64,000 nucleotides of DNA from Desulfobotulus pelophilus. GTDB taxonomy: Bacteria; Desulfobacterota; Desulfobacteria; Desulfobacterales; ASO4-4. The notes beneath the pieces were generated by a model. The model saw only the letters and a program-made list of their open reading frames with translations. It made no database searches and was not told where the DNA came from. The DNA lies in assembly GCF_026155325.1 (NCBI RefSeq), contig NZ_JAPFPW010000016.1, forward strand, positions 1 to 64,000. Reading direction: 5' to 3'. A program made the position numbers and the translations under genes. Positions 45,505-54,924 of this stretch are shown in pieces (the first letter of the stretch is position 1; every line of letters begins with the position of its first letter).

Positions 45505-48402
45505 TCAATTTTTTCCCGGAGCAGAATGATCTGTTCCCATGTAGCGCTGCCAGATATGTCGAACCCCTTCCCTGAGTTTTTCAAACCGGAATTCCGGTAC
45601 ACGGGAAGGCTGATTCTGAAGATTTTTCCGGTGCACGGCCACCCGGAAAAGCAGATAGGCGCTGCGTAGAAAGGTGGCCTCTTCCGGCCGCATGACCCCG
45701 GTTTCCGAAAGGGTTTCCAGAATGCGGATGTTGTCCGTCCAGCGGGTGATGGCCGGAGTATCGTGGGCATGGGCCAGAACCATATACTGAACCAGAAACT
45801 CGATGTCCATGATACCGCCGGGGTCCTGCTTGAGATCAAAAATACCCGGCTCCGGTCTGGCATGGGCGCTGCGCAGTTTTTCCCGCATATTCACAATTTC
45901 TGTCCGAAGGGGCCCACTCTCCCTTTTCAGGCAGAGCACTTCACGGCGGACGGCTTCAAAACGTTCCGCCATGCGGTGGTTGCCACAGACAGGCCGGGCA
46001 CGGACAAGGGCCTGATGCTCCCAGGTCCAGGCCTGACGGCGCTGATAATCTGCAAAGGCGGCAACGGGCACCACAAGAATCCCCGTATTGCCGTCGGGCC
46101 TCAGTCGCAGGTCAGTTTCGTACAGGGTACCTGCACGGGTATGGGCCTTGAGGCAGTGAATCACCCTCTGACCGAGGCGGGTGAAAAACTGGGATGAAAG
46201 CAGGGGCTTTTCTCCGCCTTCGGTCATGCCTTCCGTATCTTCATGGAGAAAAACCAGATCCAGATCCGAACCATAGCCCAGCTCAAGCCCTCCGAGCTTG
46301 CCATAGGCAATAACAGCAAAACCCCAGCCTTCCATGGGTTTTTCATGAATATCCAGCGGCCTCCCATGGCGCTGGACCAGATTCCTGTGAGAAAAATCCA
46401 CAATTTCATTCACCACACACTCGGCAATTTCCGTAAGACGGTCACTAACCTTCATCAGGGGGAATTCCCCTGTCACGTCAGCCGCCGCCACCCGCAGAAG
46501 ACCGGACTGTTTGAACACACACAGGTTTTCCAGTCGGGTTTCCAGATCCTCCGGATCCAGTTCTTCCATACGACGACGGAGATCTTCCACAAGCTCCCCC
46601 CGCACTGGCGGACGGTAAAGGGTGCGGGGATCCAGAAGTTCATCCAGCAACACGGGGTGGCGGGAAAGAAAATCCATAATCCACGGGCTGGCATTGGCCA
46701 GACGTACCAGATGATCCAGGGCGGAAGGATATTCCAGAAAAAGAGCCAGATAGGTGCTACGGCGCTGAATGGCCTTCAACAGGTCGAGAATACGACCAAG
46801 GGCCTGTGCCGGGTTCTCGCCTCTGGCACAGGACTCCAGCAGAAAAGGCATCAGAGTATCCAGCCGACGTTTGCCCTGACTGCTCATGGCCTGGGCCTGA
46901 AGGCTGTCACGAAAATACCCGAGCATGCGAATGGCGGCAGATGGATCTCTGTAGCCGACCTGAGCAAGAAGACCTTCTGCCCTGTCCGTATCCATGTGTG
47001 GCTGGGTCCACAGGGCTACCATGGGTCGCACGGATTCCCTGCTTTCATCATCAACGGTCAGCAGCTTCCGGAAGTGGGCATGCACCCGCTGACGGTGACC
47101 CTCCAGATCAGCCATAAAAAGACCCCAGTTTTCAAAACCCATGGCGGCCGCCAGGGCTTTTTGGGGCACGTCTTCCTTTGGCAGGAGGTGGGTCTGGCGG
47201 TCTTCCCAAGCCTGAATGCGGTGCTCCGTATGGCGGAGAAAAACATAGGCATTCGTAAGATTTTCCCTTGTTTCCGGAGGAATAAAGCGAAAACGAACAA
47301 GGGTTTTCAGAATTTTCAGAATTTCCCGCTGCTGAAGACCCGGCACCACCCCCCCCCGGAGCAGCTGAAAGGCCTGACCGAAGAATTCCACTTCCCGAAT
47401 ACCGCCGGAACCGGTTTTGATATTATTTTCCATCCCTTTTTTACGGATTTCCAGCATGATGGACTGTTTCATTTCACGCAGACTGTCAAACACACCAAAA
47501 TCCAGATACCTCCTGAAAACAAAGGGTTTCAGGCTTTCCATCAGCTCCCTGGCGTCATCTTCATTACCGGAAACGGGACGGCATTTGATAAGGGCATAAC
47601 GTTCCCATTCCCGACCCTGGGTCTGATAGTAAAACTCCATGGCATCAAAATGCATGACCATGGGACCGTTTTCGCCAAAGGGCCTCAGCCGTAAGTCCAC
47701 ACGGAAAAGGGGCCCTCCGGTGTTCCCGCTGAAAACCGCTGTCAGCTTACGGGCAAGGCGGGTAAAGAAGGTCTCGTTGGTTATGATGTCCGGACCACGG
47801 GTCTCTCCCGGTTCGGGGTAAGCATAGATCAGGTCGATGTCCGAAGAAAAATTCAGCTCACCGGCCCCCAGCTTTCCCATGGCCAGAACCACAAGTCGCT
47901 GACATTTTCCGGACTCCTCTCCCACGGGTTCTCCATAAAGGGACGCCATTTTTGCATGAAGATAGCTGGCAGCTCCGTCCACCACGGCTTCGGCCAGTTC
48001 GGAAAGGGAGGCCATGGTTTCCCCCAGGGAAGCTCTGCCGGAAAGGTCCCTGAAGCAGATTCCCATCATGGAAAGATGGCGGATTTTTCGCAGGCACAGA
48101 GACAGAAGACTTTCGGAATCCACGGTCTGAAGTGCCGCAAAAACCCTTTCTCTGGCCGGTCCGGGGAAAGCCGTCAGCCCACCCCCATCCATAAGCTCCC
48201 CAAGGGTGTCCGGATCCCGGAGCAGACCCCTTGCAAAAAAATCACTCATGGCAGCCACCCGGCGCAGATCATCCCCAAGCCCATCGGGAAGGGAGCCGGA
48301 AGCTGCATCCAGCAAGGCAAGGGTATCCGGATGGCGTTGTGCCAGAAGGTCCAGAAGCTCCACGGATATCAGAGGAACTGGGGTTTGCATTTCTTCTGTC
48401 AT
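45505..48402 (-). CDS. glnE: Bifunctional glutamine synthetase adenylyltransferase/deadenylase
   Basis: 965 residues, two nucleotidyltransferase halves. The deadenylase half has GELNFSSDIDLIYAYPE, and the adenylyltransferase half LGGLELGYGSDLDLVFLHED; each is followed by its helical GlnD_UR_UTase-like region. It adenylylates and deadenylylates glutamine synthetase according to PII state. ATG 48402 overlaps the stop of a small cysteine-containing frame (ATGA). A nitrogen role fits the nearby glutamate synthase operon. Confidence 0.95.
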   Translation of the reverse strand: MTEEMQTPVPLISVELLDLLAQRHPDTLALLDAASGSLPDGLGDDLRRVAAMSDFFARGLLRDPDTLGELMDGGGLTAFPGPARERVFAALQTVDSESLLSLCLRKIRHLSMMGICFRDLSGRASLGETMASLSELAEAVVDGAASYLHAKMASLYGEPVGEESGKCQRLVVLAMGKLGAGELNFSSDIDLIYAYPEPGETRGPDIITNETFFTRLARKLTAVFSGNTGGPLFRVDLRLRPFGENGPMVMHFDAMEFYYQTQGREWERYALIKCRPVSGNEDDARELMESLKPFVFRRYLDFGVFDSLREMKQSIMLEIRKKGMENNIKTGSGGIREVEFFGQAFQLLRGGVVPGLQQREILKILKTLVRFRFIPPETRENLTNAYVFLRHTEHRIQAWEDRQTHLLPKEDVPQKALAAAMGFENWGLFMADLEGHRQRVHAHFRKLLTVDDESRESVRPMVALWTQPHMDTDRAEGLLAQVGYRDPSAAIRMLGYFRDSLQAQAMSSQGKRRLDTLMPFLLESCARGENPAQALGRILDLLKAIQRRSTYLALFLEYPSALDHLVRLANASPWIMDFLSRHPVLLDELLDPRTLYRPPVRGELVEDLRRRMEELDPEDLETRLENLCVFKQSGLLRVAAADVTGEFPLMKVSDRLTEIAECVVNEIVDFSHRNLVQRHGRPLDIHEKPMEGWGFAVIAYGKLGGLELGYGSDLDLVFLHEDTEGMTEGGEKPLLSSQFFTRLGQRVIHCLKAHTRAGTLYETDLRLRPDGNTGILVVPVAAFADYQRRQAWTWEHQALVRARPVCGNHRMAERFEAVRREVLCLKRESGPLRTEIVNMREKLRSAHARPEPGIFDLKQDPGGIMDIEFLVQYMVLAHAHDTPAITRWTDNIRILETLSETGVMRPEEATFLRSAYLLFRVAVHRKNLQNQPSRVPEFRFEKLREGVRHIWQRYMGTDHSAPGKN

Positions 48403-48587
48403 ACAGATTCTTTCTCGGCTTCCGTCATGCGGCAGGATGCCGTATGTTGTTGTTTTCCGCCTTGATAACAGGTCTTTTTTTCAGCGACAACCCCATGTTT
48501 TTTCAAATTTTTAAAACATGTTTCGCATATTTCCGGAGAAGAAATACGGTGGTCTGCCTTTTCCTCGCCTGATGCACCTGAATTCAA
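48399..48587 (-). CDS. Possible small cysteine-rich protein coupled to glnE
   Basis: A 62-codon frame with a TTG start and a CETC...C...C pattern (EICETCFKNLKKHG, KKTCYQGG, TASCRM). Its stop overlaps the glnE start as ATGA. No clear ribosome site and no known family, so it may simply be the glnE leader. Confidence 0.3.
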   Translation of the reverse strand: MNSGASGEEKADHRISSPEICETCFKNLKKHGVVAEKKTCYQGGKQQHTASCRMTEAEKESV

Positions 48588-48590
48588 GGC

Positions 48591-48683
48591 TCATTTTTTG
48601 ATGATAGTGCCTTCAGAAATGGATGCCGGAAGGGATTCCAGTTTCATGGTTTCAAATTGAATGAAATCAAAAGGATGGATCAT
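48591..48683 (-). CDS. Possible 30-residue peptide between cupin and glnE
   Basis: ATG 48683 with AAAGGGAA upstream, reading MIHPFDFIQFETMKLESLPA... and ending GTIIKK. It follows the cupin stop by 12 bases. Plausible as a small expressed peptide but unsupported by homology. Confidence 0.3.
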   Translation of the reverse strand: MIHPFDFIQFETMKLESLPASISEGTIIKK

Positions 48684-48694
48684 ATCGTTCCCTT

Positions 48695-49012
48695 TCAGTA
48701 ATGCACGGCCAGCCAGATGGTTTCCACATCGGAAGCCGTCCATTCCACCCTGTGCTCGGATCGGGCGGGAATAATCAGATAGTCCCCCGGCTCCAGAATA
48801 ACGACGGATTCAGGATCTTTGAACCGTATCCCGGCCCGGCCCTGCACCACAAGAACAAACTCATTTTTTTCCTGATCGTACCAGAAGCCCTCAGGTGAGG
48901 CATGACCCTTTGACAGAATACGCTCAATCACAAGTCCCTGATGCCGGACAAGGGGCTCTATAATTTCTTTTTCCATAGGGGAGGGCAGATTGGCGAACAG
49001 GGACTCTTTCAT
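48695..49012 (-). CDS. Small cupin protein
   Basis: 105 residues from ATG 49012 (AAAGGAAA upstream; the frame extends to 49114). Single cupin: FWYDQEKNEFVLVVQGRAGI (motif 1, with Glu replacing one usual His) and LEPGDYLIIPARSEHRVEW (motif 2). Similar small cupins occur next to nitrogen or one-carbon genes; ligand and reaction are unknown. Divergent from glutamate synthase. Confidence 0.85.
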   Translation of the reverse strand: MKESLFANLPSPMEKEIIEPLVRHQGLVIERILSKGHASPEGFWYDQEKNEFVLVVQGRAGIRFKDPESVVILEPGDYLIIPARSEHRVEWTASDVETIWLAVHY

Positions 49013-49615
49013 GGTATTTCCTTTCTTCTTCAAGGCTTTGAGATGGAAAAACCTGTATAAAAAAACATACCACCTTACACATTTCAAAAAAATATGACGC
49101 TTTTTTGCAAACATGGTAGAAAAAAGACATTCTGTTCAGCCCGCACACAACATTACACATTTGCAACATTACAATACCTGCAGACGAGCCCGGCCCGGAG
49201 ATGCCCCCTTTTTACCCTGCAAGCAAGGGGAAACCGACTTTTTCCCCTTCCACCGGCAGAAATACCCATTCCGCCCCATTCCCTCAAGGGCCGCCCCTGC
49301 CTTACAGCATAACAGCTTTTTCCCATACACATAAAAGAACAACCCGGCTCCACAGGGCTGCGCCGGAGCCCCAACAAATTACATTTTTGTATCACACATC
49401 ACAAAAACATCTTTTATGGCAAATAATTCGTCCTTGAAAAAGGGATAGCCAACGCAAGACCCGAACAAAACAAAAACCATAAATACCATTCTTTATTAAT
49501 AAAAAAGCAATACAAAGAAAAAACATATCAAACATGGCATGATTGATGCAAAAACCCCAAAGAGCAGGGAACTCTTCACTACGTCCCCAAGCCTTTTTCT
49601 GAAGGAGACAGATAT
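49013..49615. other. Divergent regulatory region of cupin and glutamate synthase
   Basis: About 600 bases. It holds a hairpin AAGGGGAAA (49225-49233) / TTTCCCCTT (49241-49249) and a sigma-54 promoter at 49535-49550. The right half is AT-rich. No gene was recognised. Confidence 0.55.
49535..49550 (+). promoter_or_regulatory. Sigma-54 promoter for the glutamate synthase operon
   Basis: TGGCATGATTGATGCA fits TGGCACG-N4-TTGCA with only two mismatches and keeps the invariant GG-N10-GC. The -12 GC is at 49548-49549, giving a start near 49561 and a leader of about 55 bases before the first start codon. Nitrogen genes are classic sigma-54 targets. Confidence 0.7.
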
Positions 49616-50746
49616 ATGTGCCGTTTATTTGCCGTAACCAGCGACACGCCCCTTTCCCCCATGAAGGCTCTGGAAGCACTGGATGCCATGAGGGAAGGCC
49701 ATGACGGTTCCGGAGTGGGACTGTTTATGCGGGATCTGGGCGGCCCCTTTGCCACCATCAAGGGTGCTCCCATCCTCTCCGGGATTTTCACGGACGCAGG
49801 ACTTAAAAAACTCGATGCCCTTATGATGGACATTGGGTTCATGACCAAATACCGCATGGGAATCCGCCTGCCGGACACCCCGCCCGAAGGAACACCATCC
49901 CGGGACATCTACCTGATCCGTGCCTACGACTATCCCAGAGCCTGGGAAAATCTGGCGGAAGAAGAAAAGCTGCGCCGCCTCCTCAAAGTCAGGCTGCAGC
50001 TCCGCGAAATGGGCGAGACCGATGGAGATATGATTGTGTTCTCCTTCTGGCCGGATGTGGTCATGATCAAGGAAATCGGTGATCCCCTGACCGTGGGCCG
50101 CTATCTGGATCTCGACCGCCATGGCATAACCGCCCGGGTCATCATGGCCCAGGGACGTCAGAACACCAATTATGCCATCAACCTCTATGCCTGCCACCCC
50201 TTTTTTCTGGAAGGTTTTGCCACCATGACCAACGGGGAGAACACCGCCTTCATTCCCGTAAAGGAATTTCTGGAATCCCGGGGTTTTGACGGCTACATCG
50301 GCTTTCAGTCGGACTCCGAGGTCTTTGTTCACATCCTTCATTATATGAGCCGCTTTCTGGACCTGCCCCTGGATGCCTACAAGCACATCATTACCCCCCT
50401 CAATGATGCAACCATGGATATCCATCCCAATTCCAGAATGCTGCGACTGCTCAAACAGAGCTGCCGAAGACTGATCATTGACGGACCCAACTGCATCATC
50501 GGCAATCTTCCGGACGGCACTCTCTTCATGGCTCAGGACAGCAAAAAACTCCGGCCCGGAATTGTGGGTGGCAAGCCCGGCATATGGGCCTTTTCATCGG
50601 AAGTCTGCGGCCTGGACACCGTGATCCCGGACAGGGATAAAAGCAAAGATGTTCAACCCATGCACCTCGATATGGCCATGGTGGGCCCGGATCGCAAGGA
50701 GGTTAGAGTATGTCGGCAAACGGACAGATTATCCCGTCAAGCTTAA
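49616..50746 (+). CDS. Glutamate synthase amidotransferase subunit (GltB domain 1, stand-alone)
   Basis: 376 residues, class II glutamine amidotransferase with catalytic Cys2 (MCRLFAVTSD) and the GHDGSGVGLFMRD motif. It releases ammonia from glutamine for the FMN subunit. AAGGAG precedes the ATG. Its 3' end overlaps the start of the next gene by 37 bases. This split arrangement is the archaeal/anaerobe type, in which the GltB large subunit is divided among genes. Confidence 0.9.
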   Translation: MCRLFAVTSDTPLSPMKALEALDAMREGHDGSGVGLFMRDLGGPFATIKGAPILSGIFTDAGLKKLDALMMDIGFMTKYRMGIRLPDTPPEGTPSRDIYLIRAYDYPRAWENLAEEEKLRRLLKVRLQLREMGETDGDMIVFSFWPDVVMIKEIGDPLTVGRYLDLDRHGITARVIMAQGRQNTNYAINLYACHPFFLEGFATMTNGENTAFIPVKEFLESRGFDGYIGFQSDSEVFVHILHYMSRFLDLPLDAYKHIITPLNDATMDIHPNSRMLRLLKQSCRRLIIDGPNCIIGNLPDGTLFMAQDSKKLRPGIVGGKPGIWAFSSEVCGLDTVIPDRDKSKDVQPMHLDMAMVGPDRKEVRVCRQTDRLSRQA

Positions 50747-52344
50747 GCATCAGTGATTTGCCCTGGCAGATCCGCTGGGATCAGGACAAATGTACCCTCT
50801 GCGGCAGCTGCACCGCCGTATGTCCGGTGAACGCCATAGAACTGGGAGTATTCCGCAAACGGGAAATCAAAGCAGGCACAGGGTTTGCGGAAAAACCATC
50901 CTCCTCCCAGACTGTCCGCTACGGCATCCGCCAGCGTACCAGCCCGGCCTATGCCTGCGTGGGCTGTGCCATGTGTTCTTTAGTCTGTCCCAATGATGCC
51001 ATTGCTCCCGCCCGCAATGATGGCAGCGACAGGCTTCGCTACCACATCAATCAGGGAGGCCAGCCCAGAAGCAGGGGCGGGCGGCGGAACGATTCTTCGG
51101 GCCTTCTGGATCAGATTAAATTCATCCGTATTTCCATGCTCACGGATCCGGCACTGGACGCAGGACGCCACACCTTTGACGTGAATACCCTTCTGGGCCG
51201 GGTGCTGGAACCCAGAGATGCCCTGAAGCACCAGCGAGAACACGGATGGATGCCCCCCGTTCGGGAAATCTATCCTCTGGTCATCGGCGGCATGAGCTTC
51301 GGCGCCCTTTCGCCTACCATGTGGGAAGGCCTTCAGATGGGAGTGGCCTACCTCAATGAGGAAATGGGCATGCCCGTGCGGATCTGTACGGGAGAGGGCG
51401 GATGCCCGCCAAGACTTCTGCGCTCCCGTTTCCTCAAATATGTGATTCTCCAGATTGCCTCCGGCTATTTCGGCTGGGATGAGATCATCCACGCCATTCC
51501 CGAAATGAAGGAAGACCCCTGCGCCATAGAAATCAAATATGGTCAGGGAGCCAAGCCCGGAGATGGCGGACTTCTCATGTGGCATAAGGTCAATAAACTG
51601 ATTGCCGCCATCCGCGGTGTACCGGAAAGGGTCAGCCTGCCAAGCCCTCCCACCCATCAGACCCAGTATTCCATAGAAGAATCCGTGGCCAAGATGATCC
51701 AGAGCATGAGCATGGCCTGGGGATTCCGGGTTCCGGTCTATCCCAAGATATCCGCCACATCCACAAGCCTTGCGGTGCTCAACAACCTCACCCGAAACCC
51801 CTATGCCGCAGGACTTGCCATTGACGGTGAAGACGGAGGAACCGGGGCCGCCTACAATGTGTCCATGAATCACATGGGGCATCCCATCGCTTCCAACCTG
51901 CGGGACTGCTACGTAAACCTTGTGAAGGTAGGCAAGCAGAATGAAATTCCCCTTTTTGCAGGGGGCGGTGTAGGCAAAAACGGCAACCTCGCAGCCAATG
52001 CGGCCGCCCTCATCATGATGGGCGCTTCCGGAGTGCAGACAGGTAAATACATCATGCAGGCCGCAGCAGGCTGCCTCGGCTCCGAGCAGGACCGCTGCAA
52101 CATCTGCAACATCGGGCTCTGCCCCAAGGGCATCGCCTCCCAGGATCCAAGAATCTACCGCAGACTGGATGCGGAAAAGGTAGCCGAACGGGTGGTGGAC
52201 CTCTATCTGGCCTTTGACATGGAGCTGAGAAAGATTCTTGCCCCTCTTGGCCGTTCCACCTCCCTGCCCATCGGCATGTCCGATGCCCTGGGAATCAACG
52301 ATTACCATACCGCCGAACGCCTCGGCATCCGCTATGTGGTGTAG
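50710..52344 (+). CDS. Glutamate synthase FMN subunit with N-terminal ferredoxin domain
   Basis: 544 residues. An N-terminal 2x[4Fe-4S] ferredoxin (CTLCGSCTAVCP and CVGCAMCSLVCP) is joined to the FMN-binding glutamate synthase barrel: GGMSFGALSPTMWEGLQ, TGEGGCPPRL, IEIKYGQGAKPGDGGLL, AIDGEDGGTGAAYNVSMNHM and the 3Fe-4S loop CNICNIGLCPKGIASQDP. It makes glutamate from 2-oxoglutarate and channelled ammonia, with electrons from ferredoxin and/or the third subunit. Confidence 0.93.
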   Translation: MSANGQIIPSSLSISDLPWQIRWDQDKCTLCGSCTAVCPVNAIELGVFRKREIKAGTGFAEKPSSSQTVRYGIRQRTSPAYACVGCAMCSLVCPNDAIAPARNDGSDRLRYHINQGGQPRSRGGRRNDSSGLLDQIKFIRISMLTDPALDAGRHTFDVNTLLGRVLEPRDALKHQREHGWMPPVREIYPLVIGGMSFGALSPTMWEGLQMGVAYLNEEMGMPVRICTGEGGCPPRLLRSRFLKYVILQIASGYFGWDEIIHAIPEMKEDPCAIEIKYGQGAKPGDGGLLMWHKVNKLIAAIRGVPERVSLPSPPTHQTQYSIEESVAKMIQSMSMAWGFRVPVYPKISATSTSLAVLNNLTRNPYAAGLAIDGEDGGTGAAYNVSMNHMGHPIASNLRDCYVNLVKVGKQNEIPLFAGGGVGKNGNLAANAAALIMMGASGVQTGKYIMQAAAGCLGSEQDRCNICNIGLCPKGIASQDPRIYRRLDAEKVAERVVDLYLAFDMELRKILAPLGRSTSLPIGMSDALGINDYHTAERLGIRYVV

Positions 52345-52353
52345 GAGGAAAGC

Positions 52354-54684
52354 ATGCAGAACACGACAACGTTTATTATAGAAGGCAGGGATAGTGACGG
52401 TATCCGCCTGGAGTCCCGCCTTCTGGAAGAACATATTCAGGAGGCCGTCCATGCGGGCTTCCGCAGGCTGGAAATCCGGGCGGCGGGTCAGCACGGCATC
52501 GGCGGCAGACTCTGGCAGACAGAAGAACCCGTACGTATACGCATCGAAGGTACAGCGGGCCAGCGCCTGGGGAGCTTCGGCTATCCCAACACAGAAATAG
52601 AAGTCATGGGTTCCGCCTCCGAAGACACGGGCTGGCTCAATGCCGGAGCCACCATACTCGTCCATGGCAATGCCGGTAACGGAACCTGCAACGGCATGGC
52701 CCAGGGCAAGGTCTGGGTAGCCGGATCCGTGGGCTCCCGCAGCATGACCATGACCAAACGCAACCCCCGTTTTGAACCACCCGAACTCTGGGTTCTTGGT
52801 TCCGCCGGAGATTTTTTCGGAGAATTCATGGCAGGCGGAAAAGCGGTTATCTGCGGATGGCAGCCTCAGAATCCTGCCAATATTCTGGGGCACCGGCCCA
52901 TGGTGGGCATGGTGGGCGGTCAGGTCTTTTTCCGGGGCCCCATGAACGGATTCAGTCAGCCCGATGCCCGCATGGTTCCCATTGAAGAAGAAGACTGGGT
53001 CTGGCTGAAAAAGGGGCTTTCGGATTTTCTTATAAAAATTCAAAAACCCGAACTCTACGACATCCTCAGCGTACGGGAAGACTGGCAGTGCCTCGCAGCC
53101 CGCTCTCCCATGGAAAAACGGGAGGTGGAGCGCCGCTCCATGGCGGATTTCCGCAAAGGCATCTGGGACAAAGAGCTGGGCAAGGGCGGACTCATCGGTG
53201 ATCTGACGGATCTGGACATGAGCCCCATCCCCCTGATTACCAGAGGAAGACTGCGGCGCTTTGTACCCGTATGGGAGAACCGGAAATACAAAGCCCCCTG
53301 TGAAGGCACCTGTCCCACGGGCATTCCCGTTCAGCAGCGCTGGCAGCTGATCCGGGAAGGCCGCATGGACGAAGCCGTGGATATGGCCTTGAGCTACACG
53401 CCCTTTCCCGCAACGGTCTGCGGTTATCTCTGTCCCAACCCCTGCATGGAAGCCTGCACCCGAAGCAGTGCCTTTATGGCCCCTGTGGATATAAAACCCC
53501 TGGGAAAAGCTTCCGTTACCGCATCCATGCCGATATTTCCCCCCGCCGATGGCAGAAAAGTAGCCGTTGTCGGTGGCGGGCCTGCGGGTATTTCCGTGGC
53601 CTGGCAGCTCCGATCCAAAGGGCATGATGTGGTAATTCTGGACCGGAGCGAGGTGCTGGGCGGAAAAATGCGCTCTGTGATTCCCGAATCCCGCATTCCA
53701 CAGGAAGTACTGAAAAAAGAACTGGAAAGGGTTGCGGAAATCATACCCCACATCCACCTCAAACAGTCCCTTACCCGAAAGGATGTGGAGCGGCTGAAAA
53801 GCGACCACGACCACATCATTATAGCCACCGGCGCATCCGCACCCAGACGCCTTAGGATAGAAGGCGGAGAGCGGCAGATCACTTCCCTTGATTTTCTGGA
53901 ACAGGCCAAAGCCAACACCCTAAAACCCGGAAAAAATGTGGTGATTATCGGTGCGGGCAACGTGGGCTGCGATGTGGCAACGGAAGCAAAACGTCTGGGC
54001 GCAGAGAACATCACCCTCATAGACATACAAAAACCAGCTGCCTTTGGTGTGGAAAAGGAAGATGCGGAAAAAGCCGGTGCCGTCTTCCGCTGGCCCTGTT
54101 TCACCAAAGCCCTCACGAAAGAAGGCGTGCTGCTTGAAAACGGTGAGCTGATTCCGGCGGACACCATTGTAACATCCATAGGCGACATGGCAGTGCTGGA
54201 TTTTCTGCCGGAAAGTGTGGTGGTGGAAAAGGGACGCATCCGGGTCAATGAATACGGACAGACCACGGACGCTCAAATCTTTGCCATCGGCGACATGGTG
54301 GGGCAGGGCCTCATCACCGATGCCATCGGTGCGGGACGCAGAACAGCCCAGGCCATCGACGACATGGCCAAAGGCAGGCTTCCGGAAATGGATGCAAGGG
54401 AAATACTGAAACTGGAAAGGGTGCATCTGGAATATTTTGATCCCCGCATTCCTCCGAAGGAAGATCTGGGTGGCTGCGGTTCCCAGTGTGCCTCCTGCGG
54501 CAACTGCCGTGATTGCGGTATCTGTGTGGAGCTCTGTCCCGGAGGAGCCATTTCCAGAAAAGACCTTGGAAAAAACAGCTTTTCCTATGAAGTGGACGCA
54601 GATCGCTGCATGGCCTGCGGATTCTGCGCCGGTGCCTGCCCCTGCGGCATCTGGGATCTGCATCCGGCCGAACCCATCGGATAG
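52354..54684 (+). CDS. Glutamate synthase GXGXG domain fused to the FAD/Fe-S electron-input subunit
   Basis: 776 residues. Residues ~1-230 are the GXGXG beta-helix (GNAGNGTCNGMAQGKVWVAG). After a linker comes the small-subunit module: cysteine-rich CEGTCPTGIPVQQRW and VCGYLCPNPCMEACTR, FAD motif VAVVGGGPAGISVAWQLRSKG, NAD(P) motif VVIIGAGNVGCDVATEAKRLG, a GDMVGQGLITDAIGAG end motif and a C-terminal ferredoxin (CGNCRDCGICVELCP, CMACGFCAGACPCG). It feeds electrons from NAD(P)H into the FMN subunit. GAGGAAAGC precedes the ATG. Confidence 0.93.
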   Translation: MQNTTTFIIEGRDSDGIRLESRLLEEHIQEAVHAGFRRLEIRAAGQHGIGGRLWQTEEPVRIRIEGTAGQRLGSFGYPNTEIEVMGSASEDTGWLNAGATILVHGNAGNGTCNGMAQGKVWVAGSVGSRSMTMTKRNPRFEPPELWVLGSAGDFFGEFMAGGKAVICGWQPQNPANILGHRPMVGMVGGQVFFRGPMNGFSQPDARMVPIEEEDWVWLKKGLSDFLIKIQKPELYDILSVREDWQCLAARSPMEKREVERRSMADFRKGIWDKELGKGGLIGDLTDLDMSPIPLITRGRLRRFVPVWENRKYKAPCEGTCPTGIPVQQRWQLIREGRMDEAVDMALSYTPFPATVCGYLCPNPCMEACTRSSAFMAPVDIKPLGKASVTASMPIFPPADGRKVAVVGGGPAGISVAWQLRSKGHDVVILDRSEVLGGKMRSVIPESRIPQEVLKKELERVAEIIPHIHLKQSLTRKDVERLKSDHDHIIIATGASAPRRLRIEGGERQITSLDFLEQAKANTLKPGKNVVIIGAGNVGCDVATEAKRLGAENITLIDIQKPAAFGVEKEDAEKAGAVFRWPCFTKALTKEGVLLENGELIPADTIVTSIGDMAVLDFLPESVVVEKGRIRVNEYGQTTDAQIFAIGDMVGQGLITDAIGAGRRTAQAIDDMAKGRLPEMDAREILKLERVHLEYFDPRIPPKEDLGGCGSQCASCGNCRDCGICVELCPGGAISRKDLGKNSFSYEVDADRCMACGFCAGACPCGIWDLHPAEPIG

Positions 54685-54687
54685 TTA

Positions 54688-54725
54688 CAGGGGCAGCCTT
54701 TACGGGTGCCCGCGGACAGCCACAT
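54688..54725. repeat. Dispersed repeat, short copy A
   Basis: CAGGGGCAGCCTTTACGGGTGCCCGCGGACA shares the CCTTTACGGGTG(C/T)CC core with copies at 61.26 and 63.2 kb. GGGCA/TGCCC can pair as a small hairpin. It sits directly after the glutamate synthase operon. Confidence 0.45.
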
Positions 54726-54924
54726 GCAGACACCGGACAGGGGCAGGGATACATTGCGACTACCTTGTTTTTTCTCTACGGCTCTTTACACAAAACAAAA
54801 ACAGTGCTAACTGAATAAGGTTTTTCATTATGGCATCAATCACTCTGCCTGTATTTTTATTTTGTGAAAAATGGCGCATTTTTCCTTCGGGGATTACTGC
54901 GCCGTTTCCATGCAAGGGGGTTCA

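Noticed and set aside
50980-53814. Very long minus-strand open frame (944 codons) opposite glutamate synthase
   Set aside because: It is the codon-bias shadow of two well-identified plus-strand genes; its composition (His/Gly/Phe-rich) is typical of an antisense frame.
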